This document shows, one piece after another, positions 1 to 6,099 of a stretch of 8,993 nucleotides of DNA (position 1 is the stretch's first letter; every line of letters begins with the position of its first letter). Below the pieces are notes generated by a model, which had not been told where the DNA came from, ran no database searches, and saw only the letters and a program-made list of their open reading frames with translations. A program made the translations under genes and the position numbers. The DNA is from JAAYJK01 sp964531295 (GTDB taxonomy: Bacteria; Bacillota; Syntrophomonadia; Syntrophomonadales; Syntrophomonadaceae). The DNA lies in assembly GCA_964531295.1 (NCBI GenBank), contig CAZHHJ010000099.1:1-8993 (forward strand), written 5' to 3'.

Positions 1-227
1 CCGGGTGACATCCGGGAGACTGCCACTATGGTAGTGGCAATTACTATAACCGCCGGCGGCATACCATGATCAAGAGCCTGATGGAATATATTGGTATAGA
101 ACCGGAAAGATATCAGACCGCTTGGATATCCGGAGCGGAAGGACCCAAATTCCAGGAAATCATGATCAAAGTGGTAGAAGACGTCAAAAAACTGGGACCC
201 AACAGAAAGCTGAGGGATGCGCAATGA
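1..227 (+). CDS. flxD: MvhD/FlxD-like [2Fe-2S] electron-transfer subunit, 3' end, probable selenoprotein
   Basis: Only the last 75 codons lie in the window. Reading in the frame that starts at base 3 gives G-(TGA)-H-P-G-D-C-H-Y-G-S-G-N-Y-Y, followed by a tail containing I-G-I-E-P-E-R and W-I-S-G-A-E-G and ending in TGA at 225-227. This is the conserved C-terminal part of the methyl-viologen hydrogenase delta subunit family (MvhD). Members carry a [2Fe-2S] cluster and feed electrons into heterodisulfide reductase HdrA. The TGA at 6-8 replaces the first Cys of the G-C-H-P-G-D-C-H motif. With a SECIS-like hairpin just after it, I read the codon as selenocysteine rather than a stop. Methanogen VhuD is a known selenocysteine-containing member of this family. 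The stop overlaps the flxC start as ATGA, so the two genes are translationally coupled. A standard gene caller would lose or truncate this gene. The family call is firm; the 5' end is outside the window. Confidence 0.82.
6..8 (+). other. In-frame UGA, proposed selenocysteine codon
   Basis: TGA in the reading frame of the MvhD-like gene at the position of a conserved cluster Cys (G-Sec-H-P-G-D-C-H-Y). The frame stays open and family-like for 72 codons after it, and the other motif Cys (18 bases downstream of the TGA codon) is kept. A Cys-to-Sec exchange at a conserved Cys is the usual signature of a bacterial selenoprotein. Alternatives are a nonsense mutation or a base error. Confidence 0.78.
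9..39 (+). promoter_or_regulatory. Bacterial SECIS-like hairpin
   Basis: TGCCACTA at 21-28 pairs perfectly with TAGTGGCA at 32-39 around a TGG loop at 29-31. It is an 8-bp stem inside the coding region directly after the in-frame TGA. Twenty bases separate the TGA from the loop. The general bacterial SECIS model asks for about 16-37 nt, a stem of at least 4 bp, and a G in the first two loop bases, and all three are met. It would bind SelB. The fold was judged by eye. Confidence 0.68.
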
Positions 228-1132
228 AAGAGATCAGTAATAAAGTTAAAGAGATTGCGAGCCGGCTTCTGGCAGATGGTCAAGTAGACGTATTCCTAGC
301 CTGGGAAAAAGGAGATCAGGATTATCTGACCCGTCCCTTAGCAGCCCGCTCGGCCCAGGATGCTCAGAAGATAGTATTTGATGAATATTCCATACACAAT
401 CTCTCTAATTACCTGCTCAAGTTCCGGGACGGGCAGGAAAAAATAGGTCTGGTAGTCAAGGGCTGTGACTCCCGGGGCATAATTCGCCTCTTGGAAGATA
501 ATCAGTTTACCCGGGAGCGTCTGTATATCGTGGGAGTTTGTTGTCCAGGCATGAAGGACCCCTTAAAAGCGATGAAAATGAATTCTGGACTGCTGCAGGG
601 TATAGTGGCTGATGATAAAGCGGACAAGTGCAGCAACTGTGCCTATCCCAATCCAGTCATATATGATGAATTACTAGGCAGTGAGCAGCCGCCTAAGATA
701 GACGGCCAAAGACAGACGCAGATTCAAGAAATTGAAAACATGAGTCCGGACCAGCGCTATGAATTTTTTAACGAAACTTTTTCCCAATGCATCCGCTGTT
801 ATGCCTGTCGGCAGGCCTGCGTAGCCTGCAACTGCCGCACCTGCATTTTTGACGAGATGAGACCGCAGTGGGTAGGCCGGGAGAACAACGAAACCGATAA
901 CATGATGTATCATCTGGTGCGGGCTTATCATATGGCCGGACGCTGTGTGGAATGCGGAGAATGTGAGCGGGTGTGCCCGGTAGACATCCCCTTGATGCTT
1001 ATAAACTCCAAATTAGCAAAAGATGCCAACGAATTTTTCGGACCTTATGAAGCCGGGATTAAATACGAAGAAGGCGGCAAGCCAGCTTTGAGCGTATACA
1101 GTCTGGAAGATCCTGATGAAGGATTCCTATAA
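224..1132 (+). CDS. flxC: Iron-sulfur protein of Flx-type electron-transfer complex
   Basis: Encodes 302 residues. The N-terminal half carries V-V-K-G-C-D-S-R-G-I (residues 77-86), a motif shared in form with F420-hydrogenase beta-type and sulfhydrogenase beta-type proteins. It is followed by C-C-P-G (106-109) and C-S-N-C (136-139). The C-terminal half has two ferredoxin motifs: Cys189-192-195-199 and Cys241-244-247-251, the second ending in Cys-Pro. Each should hold a [4Fe-4S] cluster. I place the start at ATG 224 because it overlaps the preceding stop as ATGA. A TTG at 122 in the same frame would add 34 residues that overlap the MvhD-like frame and match nothing. The protein probably relays electrons between the flavoprotein FlxA and the MvhD-like subunit. 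It is cytoplasmic, with no signal peptide or membrane segment. The symbol rests on gene order relative to flxABCD of sulfate reducers. Confidence 0.82.
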   Translation: MKEISNKVKEIASRLLADGQVDVFLAWEKGDQDYLTRPLAARSAQDAQKIVFDEYSIHNLSNYLLKFRDGQEKIGLVVKGCDSRGIIRLLEDNQFTRERLYIVGVCCPGMKDPLKAMKMNSGLLQGIVADDKADKCSNCAYPNPVIYDELLGSEQPPKIDGQRQTQIQEIENMSPDQRYEFFNETFSQCIRCYACRQACVACNCRTCIFDEMRPQWVGRENNETDNMMYHLVRAYHMAGRCVECGECERVCPVDIPLMLINSKLAKDANEFFGPYEAGIKYEEGGKPALSVYSLEDPDEGFL

Positions 1133-1147
1133 AAGGGGGGAAGCAGC

Positions 1148-2164
1148 ATGAAAATATTGAATAAAAGGCACTTAGATTTAACATTAAATAAACTAGCGGA
1201 ACAGGCAGAGGTATTCGTACCCATGGCCAAAGGCAAGAGCAGCGGCTTCTACTCCTGGAAAAACAGGAATCCAGAAACAGAACCCTTGATGCTGGATGCC
1301 TTGAATGTCTATTTATCACCCAAGAATATAGTTTTTCCCCAGACTGAAAAGATGTATAGCATCAAACAGTCCGGGCAGGAAGTAGAAATCAAAGAAACCT
1401 ATGAAGATAACAGTCCCCGCATCATCTTTGGCATACGGGCTTGTGATGCCCGGGCTATTACCTGCATGGATGATGTGTTCTTGACTCGCGGTTATGAAGA
1501 CAGCTTTTATAAGGCCCGCCGGGATAACATTGCCATTATAGCCAATGCCTGCTATAATCCGGGGGCTAACTGCTTTTGCGCGGGTATGGGTATTGATCCC
1601 ACTGAACCCAATGCCGATATAATTATCCGGGATACCGGAGATAGCGGCTACATCTGGGAAAGTAAAAGCGCCAGGGGTGAAGAGCTCACTGCCCAAATAT
1701 CCGAGTGGCTGGAAGAAAAAGAGCTTAAAGCCCCTGCATCAAAGCCTTTTCAGACCAATGTAGACTATAACGGGGTAGCGGAAAAATTAAAGACTATGTT
1801 TGAACATCCCATCTGGGAAGAGCTCTCCCAGGCCTGTCAGAACTGCGGCATATGTACCTATGTTTGCCCCAGCTGCTACTGTTTTGATATACAGGTCAAA
1901 ATGTGGGGGGATGAAGGCTATCGTTTCCGTTGCTGGGATTCCTGCATGTATACGGAATATAGCGCTGAAGCCGGAGGAGGTAATCCCCGCCCGACTACCA
2001 AGGAGAGATTTCGCAATCGCTTCCTGCACAAACTGGAATTCTTTAGCGAAAGATACGGATACCCGCTCTGTACCGGCTGCGGACGCTGTATAGTAGCCTG
2101 CCCGACCGGGATCAATATCGTGAGTATTATTGATCAAGTAAAGGAGGCGAATGTTGATGTCTGA
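1148..2164 (+). CDS. flxB: 4Fe-4S dicluster protein, sulfhydrogenase beta / AsrA-like (FlxB-type)
   Basis: Encodes 338 residues of the family that includes sulfhydrogenase beta subunit and anaerobic sulfite reductase subunit A. Visible motifs are F-G-I-R-A-C-D-A-R-A-I (94-104), an N-C-F-C patch (141-144), and two [4Fe-4S] motifs: Cys230-233-236-240-Pro and Cys308-311-314-318-Pro. A further Cys-rich stretch follows the first motif (C243, C245). A G-rich ribosome binding site lies 5' of ATG 1148, only 15 bases after the flxC stop. The end overlaps the flxA start by 8 bases. In this family the beta subunit works next to an FAD/NAD(P)-binding gamma subunit, which is exactly what follows here. The likely role is intramolecular electron relay. 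Family membership is firm; the flxB symbol is assigned by its adjacency to flxA. Confidence 0.83.
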   Translation: MKILNKRHLDLTLNKLAEQAEVFVPMAKGKSSGFYSWKNRNPETEPLMLDALNVYLSPKNIVFPQTEKMYSIKQSGQEVEIKETYEDNSPRIIFGIRACDARAITCMDDVFLTRGYEDSFYKARRDNIAIIANACYNPGANCFCAGMGIDPTEPNADIIIRDTGDSGYIWESKSARGEELTAQISEWLEEKELKAPASKPFQTNVDYNGVAEKLKTMFEHPIWEELSQACQNCGICTYVCPSCYCFDIQVKMWGDEGYRFRCWDSCMYTEYSAEAGGGNPRPTTKERFRNRFLHKLEFFSERYGYPLCTGCGRCIVACPTGINIVSIIDQVKEANVDV

Positions 2165-2996
2165 TAAATGCAGCTGTGAACAGCCCCTGGTTCCGGTTAT
2201 AGTTGAAGTTATAGACATTAAAAATGAAACCCCGGATGTAAAAAGTTTTTACTGCCGCATGGCTGAAGGGGGCGTGCCTTTTGATGTGAAACCCGGGCAG
2301 TGTGCTATGGTTTCATATTTACCCATCGGTGAAGGCATGTTCTCCTGCACCTGGCAGGAAGAACAGGAGTATTTGCAATTTGCTATAAAGAAGGTAGGAC
2401 TCTTAACTGATGAACTGCATGCTATCGAAGTAGGACAGAAGATTGGGGTCAGGGGACCATATGGCAATGGTTTTCCGGTGGAAGAATGCAAAGGTAAGGA
2501 TATGCTTTTTATTGCCGGGGGAATAGGGTTGGCCCCCTTGCGCTCTTTTATCAAATACTGCTTCAAGCATCGGGAAGACTACGGCAAAATCACCATAATA
2601 TATGGCAGCCGCAGCTATGACGATCTCTGTTTCAAAGAGGAGCTGTTTAATGAATGGCCGCCAATAAAGGATACCCAGGTCTATGTCACCATCGATAATC
2701 CTGAAGAAGCATGGGATGGCCATGTAGGCTTTGTCCCTTCCTATGTGGAAGAGATTAACCCTGACCCGGCTGGTGTTATTGCCGTAACCTGCGGACCGCC
2801 GATAATGATTAAATTTGTTTTAGAATCTCTGGAAAAGATGGGTTATACTGATGATCAGGTAATAACTACCCTGGAAATGCGCATGAAATGCGGCATAGGA
2901 AAATGCGGTCGCTGCAATATAGGTAGTGAATACATCTGCCTGGATGGCCCGGTATTTAACCTGGCCCAGTTAAGACTGCTGCCCCAGGAATGGTAA
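2157..2996 (+). CDS. flxA: FAD/NAD(P)-binding oxidoreductase with PyrK-type 2Fe-2S site (FlxA-type)
   Basis: Encodes 279 residues with the ferredoxin-NADP reductase fold, related to sulfhydrogenase gamma, AsrB and PyrK. The N-terminal FAD-binding barrel includes V-K-P-G-Q (45-49) and V-R-G-P-Y-G-N-G (98-105). The NAD(P) domain starts at F-I-A-G-G-I-G-L-A-P-L-R (118-129), with C-G-P-P near 212-215. The tail has Cys245-250-253-261 (CX4CX2CX7C), the [2Fe-2S] pattern of PyrK-like proteins. I chose ATG 2157 because AGGAGG at 2142-2147 is 9 bases away. An in-frame ATG at 2151 is only 3 bases from the same site and would add two residues. This subunit should exchange electrons with NAD(P)H for the complex. 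It is the last gene of the operon; a palindrome begins 10 bases after its stop. Confidence 0.85.
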   Translation: MSDKCSCEQPLVPVIVEVIDIKNETPDVKSFYCRMAEGGVPFDVKPGQCAMVSYLPIGEGMFSCTWQEEQEYLQFAIKKVGLLTDELHAIEVGQKIGVRGPYGNGFPVEECKGKDMLFIAGGIGLAPLRSFIKYCFKHREDYGKITIIYGSRSYDDLCFKEELFNEWPPIKDTQVYVTIDNPEEAWDGHVGFVPSYVEEINPDPAGVIAVTCGPPIMIKFVLESLEKMGYTDDQVITTLEMRMKCGIGKCGRCNIGSEYICLDGPVFNLAQLRLLPQEW

Positions 2997-3006
2997 GAGG
3001 AACTCA

Positions 3007-3057
3007 AGGGGACGGGTCTTCTGAGTCGTAATAAGCGACTCAGAAGACCCGTCCCCT
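3007..3057. repeat. Perfect 22-bp-arm palindrome between converging genes
   Basis: The arm at 3007-3028 (begins AGGGGACGGGTC) is exactly complementary to the arm at 3036-3057 (ends GACCCGTCCCCT), with the 7-base spacer TAATAAG. It almost fills the 71-base gap between the flxA stop and the stop of the minus-strand small gene. No T-run follows on either strand, so it is not a classic intrinsic terminator, although it may still block transcription both ways. The GGGGACGG terminal motif resembles dispersed palindromic repeats I recall from Clostridia and related anaerobes; that link is from memory. Confidence 0.85.
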
Positions 3058-3067
3058 GGAGTCTAAA

Positions 3068-3235
3068 CTAAAATATAGAGTCCCCCAAAATATATCCCAG
3101 ATAGAAAACACCTACGATGGCAATAAGGTGCCATACCCACCAACCGGCTTTTAGAAAACGAAAGGTACCCAGATCGTATCTGTCCTGGGTTGCCATTTGA
3201 CTGAGGCTTTCATTTTGGATGCGTTCTTCATCCAT
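3068..3235 (-). CDS. Small single-pass membrane protein, function unknown
   Basis: Encodes 55 residues. The start is ATG at 3235-3233 on the minus strand, with AGGAGG (3249-3244) 8 bases upstream, and the stop is TAG at 3070-3068. The N-terminal 30 residues are polar and begin M-D-E-E-R-I-Q-N-E-S. Then follow A-G-W-W-V-W-H and a hydrophobic stretch (about residues 33-51) ending G-Y-I-L-G-D-S-I-F. Arg and Lys before the helix (R20, R26, K29) suggest the N-terminus faces the cytoplasm. I do not recognise the family. The ideal ribosome binding site, clean frame and one sensible membrane helix argue that it is real despite its size. It converges on flxA and diverges from the aminotransferase-reductase gene, with 176 bases between the two starts. 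Confidence 0.72.
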   Translation of the reverse strand: MDEERIQNESLSQMATQDRYDLGTFRFLKAGWWVWHLIAIVGVFYLGYILGDSIF

Positions 3236-3332
3236 TGGCCATACCTCCTCATGTTTTTTGCAATGTTTAATAATACTATTACCCTAAAATCCGATAATTA
3301 TGTAATGTCAGCGGGGAAAAGTTCAATAAGAT

Positions 3333-3360
3333 TTGACAGCTCAGATATAAACTATAAAAT
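3333..3360 (+). promoter_or_regulatory. Sigma-A-type promoter for the aminotransferase-reductase gene
   Basis: A perfect -35 TTGACA (3333-3338) is followed after 16 bases by TAAAAT (3355-3360) as -10. Transcription would begin near 3367, leaving a leader of about 45 bases before the TTG start at 3412. Confidence 0.62.
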
Positions 3361-3370
3361 GTATATAGTT
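3350..3370. promoter_or_regulatory. Dyad overlapping the -10, possible operator
   Basis: AACTATA (3350-3356) and TATAGTT (3364-3370) form a perfect 7-bp inverted repeat with a 7-base spacer. It lies across the predicted -10 box and start site, the usual place for a repressor. Its A/T richness makes chance occurrence possible. Confidence 0.4.
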
Positions 3371-3377
3371 GTGTAAA

Positions 3378-3393
3378 TGCACAGGAATGTGCA
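3378..3393 (+). promoter_or_regulatory. Leader hairpin with GGAA tetraloop
   Basis: TGCACA (3378-3383) pairs with TGTGCA (3388-3393) around GGAA, a GNRA-type loop. It lies 5 bases before the AGGAGG site (3399-3404) in the 5' leader. It could be an mRNA-stabilising or translation-modulating hairpin, or the half-sites of a DNA-binding protein. Confidence 0.38.
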
Positions 3394-3411
3394 CAAAAAG
3401 GAGGAATATTT

Positions 3412-6099
3412 TTGTCCGCTTGGCAGAGGGACTTATTGAACCCTACATTAAAGAAGGTTTTAGAAACTTTCCGGCTTGATAAGAATTATACTTACGGTCT
3501 GGGAAGTTACCTCGTTGATGAAGAAGGCGTTGAGTACCTGGATTTTATTGCTCAATATGGTGCGGTGCCTTTTGGATATAATCCTGATTTTATATGGGAG
3601 TGCTTGAGGGAAGTTAGAAAAAGGAATCTTCCCAGTCTGGTGCAGCCATCAATACCCGGGGAGGCGTTGAAACTAGCTAATATGCTGGCAGAATGCACAC
3701 CCGGCGATTTAAGTTACTGTACCTTTTGCCAGAGTGGAACGGAAGCGGTTGAAGCGGCTATCAAACTGGCCCGCTCTTCCACTGGCAAGGAAATCATCAT
3801 ATCCACGGTAAACAGTTTTCATGGCAAGACACTGGGTGCTTTGTCTGCTACCGGGAAAGATTCCTACCAGATGCCGTTCAGGGCACCAGCTCCAGGGTTT
3901 CTAAGAATACCCTATAATGATCTGCCGGCATTGGAAATGGTACTTCAGGAACAAGCCGATAATATAGCTGCGTTTATTGTGGAAGCGGTACAGGGTGAGG
4001 GGGGTATTGTGACCGCTCAAGCTGGTTATTTAAAAGGTGCTCAGGAGCTATGCAGAAAATACGGGGCAGTGTATATTTTAGATGAGATTCAAACTGGACT
4101 GGGCCGTACCGGACGATTATTTGCCTGTGAACATGAGGGAATTGAACCGGATATTATGCTCCTGGCCAAGGCCCTGGGAGGCGGAATTCTACCCATGGGC
4201 GTTTGTATAAGTTCGCCTCGGGTCTGGAACGATGAATTTGGTATGCTGCACAGCTCTACCTTTGCCAATAACCAGGTTACCTGTGCGGTGGGAGTTGCCG
4301 TCCTGGAGAGGTTGGAGCAGAATAATCAGGAATTGATTAAAGAAGTAGAAAAAAAAGGCCAGTACCTGCTGAAAAAACTACAGGAGATAAACGCTGAATA
4401 TCCCGAAGTTATTAAGGAAATTCGCGGTAGTGGGTTGATGGCAGGAGTTGAAATCAATGAACTGACCGACTGTGGATCTTTTGATATGACCTATCTGGCC
4501 GATTGTGAAGGATTCACTGCACTTATAGCCGGATTTCTGCTCAATATTTATAATATCCGTCTGGCGCCTTATCTGAACAGCTCCATGACCCTTAGACTGG
4601 AACCTACGCTAACCATTACTTATGAAGAAATAGATCGAGTGGCAGATGCTCTGGCTGTAGTATGCAAGATCCTGTATTATCGGGATTATTCCAAATTATA
4701 TCGTCACTTAATTGGAGATTATAGAAAGCCGGATAATATTATCGACTATCGAGCTGGAAGCAGGTACGTTAAATCCTCCCAGCTAAAACAGGGAGAAAAA
4801 GCAGAGGAGAAATTTGCTTTTATCATTCATTATGCGGCACCTGAAGATGTGGTATTAAATAACCCATCATTTATAACTTACAGCAGAGATGAAATTTATC
4901 AGTTGATGGAATGGCAGAGCCAAACTAAGGAAGCCGGACTGGTATGTCATATGCCGGCTATCAGGTCCAAGGCTGGTACCCTGGCTGAAGGTTGGCTTAT
5001 CGGGGTTCCTTTTGGAGCGCGGGAAATTATGACCCTGCCTAGAGAAGAAACCAATGAAGTTATTAAGCAGGCGGTAGACATGGGCAGAGACCTGGGCGCC
5101 AAGATCGTGGGGCTGGGAGCACTGAGTTCAGTGGTTACCCGGGGTGGCCGAACAGCACAGGGCCGTGGTATCGCAATTACCAGCGGTAATAGTTTTACCG
5201 TGCTTATGGCTATGGAAGCCCTGGTTCTGGGAGCACAGAAAATGCATATTGAGCTGGAATCAGCTCAAGGCGCAGTGCTAGGGGCCACTGGTTCTATTGG
5301 ACGCGCCTGTGCCCTGCTGTTATCAGAAAAAATATATAATATTGTAGTGCTGGGTAATCCAGAACATGTAACAAGCAGTAAAAACCGACTGAGTTCTTTA
5401 ATTCGAGACATGTACCAGAAGGCCGTCCAGAGATGGAATGATGGGGAATTGGGAGGTTTGAGTATATGGCTGGATCAAACTGCCCGGGCCCTGAAGGATA
5501 GGGCTTCTAAACAAGCCGGTCAATATCTGGATATTATAAAAGATGAGAAGAGCATTAGCATAGAGCTAATCGAAGAAATATGCAATTATCTTGGTATTGT
5601 TCCACCCGTCAAGGGCAGTCTTGATATTAAAGCAACTCTGCCGCTGTGCAGCATGATTATAGCTAGCAGTAATTCTCCAGATTACCTGGTTTATTCGGAA
5701 GACCTGAGTTCCGGGGCGGTCGTCTGTGATGTAGCTCGGCCGGCTGATGTGGCCCCCGAGTGTTACGAGGATAGAAACGATGTTCTGATTCTGGAAGGTG
5801 GTCTGGTACAGTATCCAGATGATATATCCTTCGGCCCTAATCTTGGTTATCGTGACGGCGTAAATGTGGCCTGCCTTACTGAGACTATTCTGTTAGCCCT
5901 GGAAGGTGATTACCAGGACTACAGTATAGGCAGCAAAATGCCCCTGGAAACTATTGAATATATGAGATATCTGGGTCAAAAGCATGGATTCCGGTTAGCA
6001 GGACTTAAGATGGGCAACAAAGAAATAAGTGATAATGAAATTGAAGAAATATATAAGAACTCCCAGGAGAAATTAAAAGCAGCAGCAGCAGAAAATTAG
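3412..6099 (+). CDS. Fusion of class III aminotransferase and AAR-like NAD(P)-dependent reductase
   Basis: Encodes 895 residues from TTG 3412, with AGGAGG (3399-3404) 7 bases upstream. Residues about 1-430 form a class III PLP aminotransferase. They show S-G-T-E-A (108-112) for PLP phosphate, S-F-H-G-K-T (135-140), L-D-E-I-Q-T-G (223-229) with Asp224 facing the pyridine nitrogen, and the Schiff-base Lys253 in L-L-A-K-A-L-G-G-G. Residues about 465-890 resemble cyanobacterial acyl-ACP reductase and COG5322. They show G-A-K-I-V-G-L-G-A-L-S-S-V-V-T (562-576), I-T-S-G-N-S-F-T (589-596), the nucleotide-binding G-A-T-G-S-I-G (624-630), L-E-G-G-L-V (794-799), and Cys821. In my alignment from memory, Cys821 falls on the acylated Cys294 of Synechococcus AAR. 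Both halves look catalytically complete. The inferred role is reducing an acyl thioester to an aldehyde and aminating it, or the reverse. The substrate is unknown. It appears monocistronic under its own promoter. Confidence 0.85.
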   Translation: MSAWQRDLLNPTLKKVLETFRLDKNYTYGLGSYLVDEEGVEYLDFIAQYGAVPFGYNPDFIWECLREVRKRNLPSLVQPSIPGEALKLANMLAECTPGDLSYCTFCQSGTEAVEAAIKLARSSTGKEIIISTVNSFHGKTLGALSATGKDSYQMPFRAPAPGFLRIPYNDLPALEMVLQEQADNIAAFIVEAVQGEGGIVTAQAGYLKGAQELCRKYGAVYILDEIQTGLGRTGRLFACEHEGIEPDIMLLAKALGGGILPMGVCISSPRVWNDEFGMLHSSTFANNQVTCAVGVAVLERLEQNNQELIKEVEKKGQYLLKKLQEINAEYPEVIKEIRGSGLMAGVEINELTDCGSFDMTYLADCEGFTALIAGFLLNIYNIRLAPYLNSSMTLRLEPTLTITYEEIDRVADALAVVCKILYYRDYSKLYRHLIGDYRKPDNIIDYRAGSRYVKSSQLKQGEKAEEKFAFIIHYAAPEDVVLNNPSFITYSRDEIYQLMEWQSQTKEAGLVCHMPAIRSKAGTLAEGWLIGVPFGAREIMTLPREETNEVIKQAVDMGRDLGAKIVGLGALSSVVTRGGRTAQGRGIAITSGNSFTVLMAMEALVLGAQKMHIELESAQGAVLGATGSIGRACALLLSEKIYNIVVLGNPEHVTSSKNRLSSLIRDMYQKAVQRWNDGELGGLSIWLDQTARALKDRASKQAGQYLDIIKDEKSISIELIEEICNYLGIVPPVKGSLDIKATLPLCSMIIASSNSPDYLVYSEDLSSGAVVCDVARPADVAPECYEDRNDVLILEGGLVQYPDDISFGPNLGYRDGVNVACLTETILLALEGDYQDYSIGSKMPLETIEYMRYLGQKHGFRLAGLKMGNKEISDNEIEEIYKNSQEKLKAAAAEN

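Noticed and set aside
1..30. The TGA at 6-8 as a true stop or pseudogene mark
   Set aside because: Position on a conserved Cys, an intact frame afterwards and a well-placed SECIS-like hairpin together favour selenocysteine. A sequence error cannot be fully excluded.
122..223. Upstream TTG start extending flxC by 34 residues
   Set aside because: It overlaps the conserved MvhD-like tail in another frame. ATG 224 gives an ATGA overlap and matches family length.
2151..2156. ATG 2151 as flxA start
   Set aside because: Only 3 bases from AGGAGG; ATG 2157 at 9 bases is better placed.
6070..6096. GCA repeat at the end of the fusion gene
   Set aside because: Four in-frame Ala codons in a flexible tail; nothing suggests a function or a phase-variation tract.
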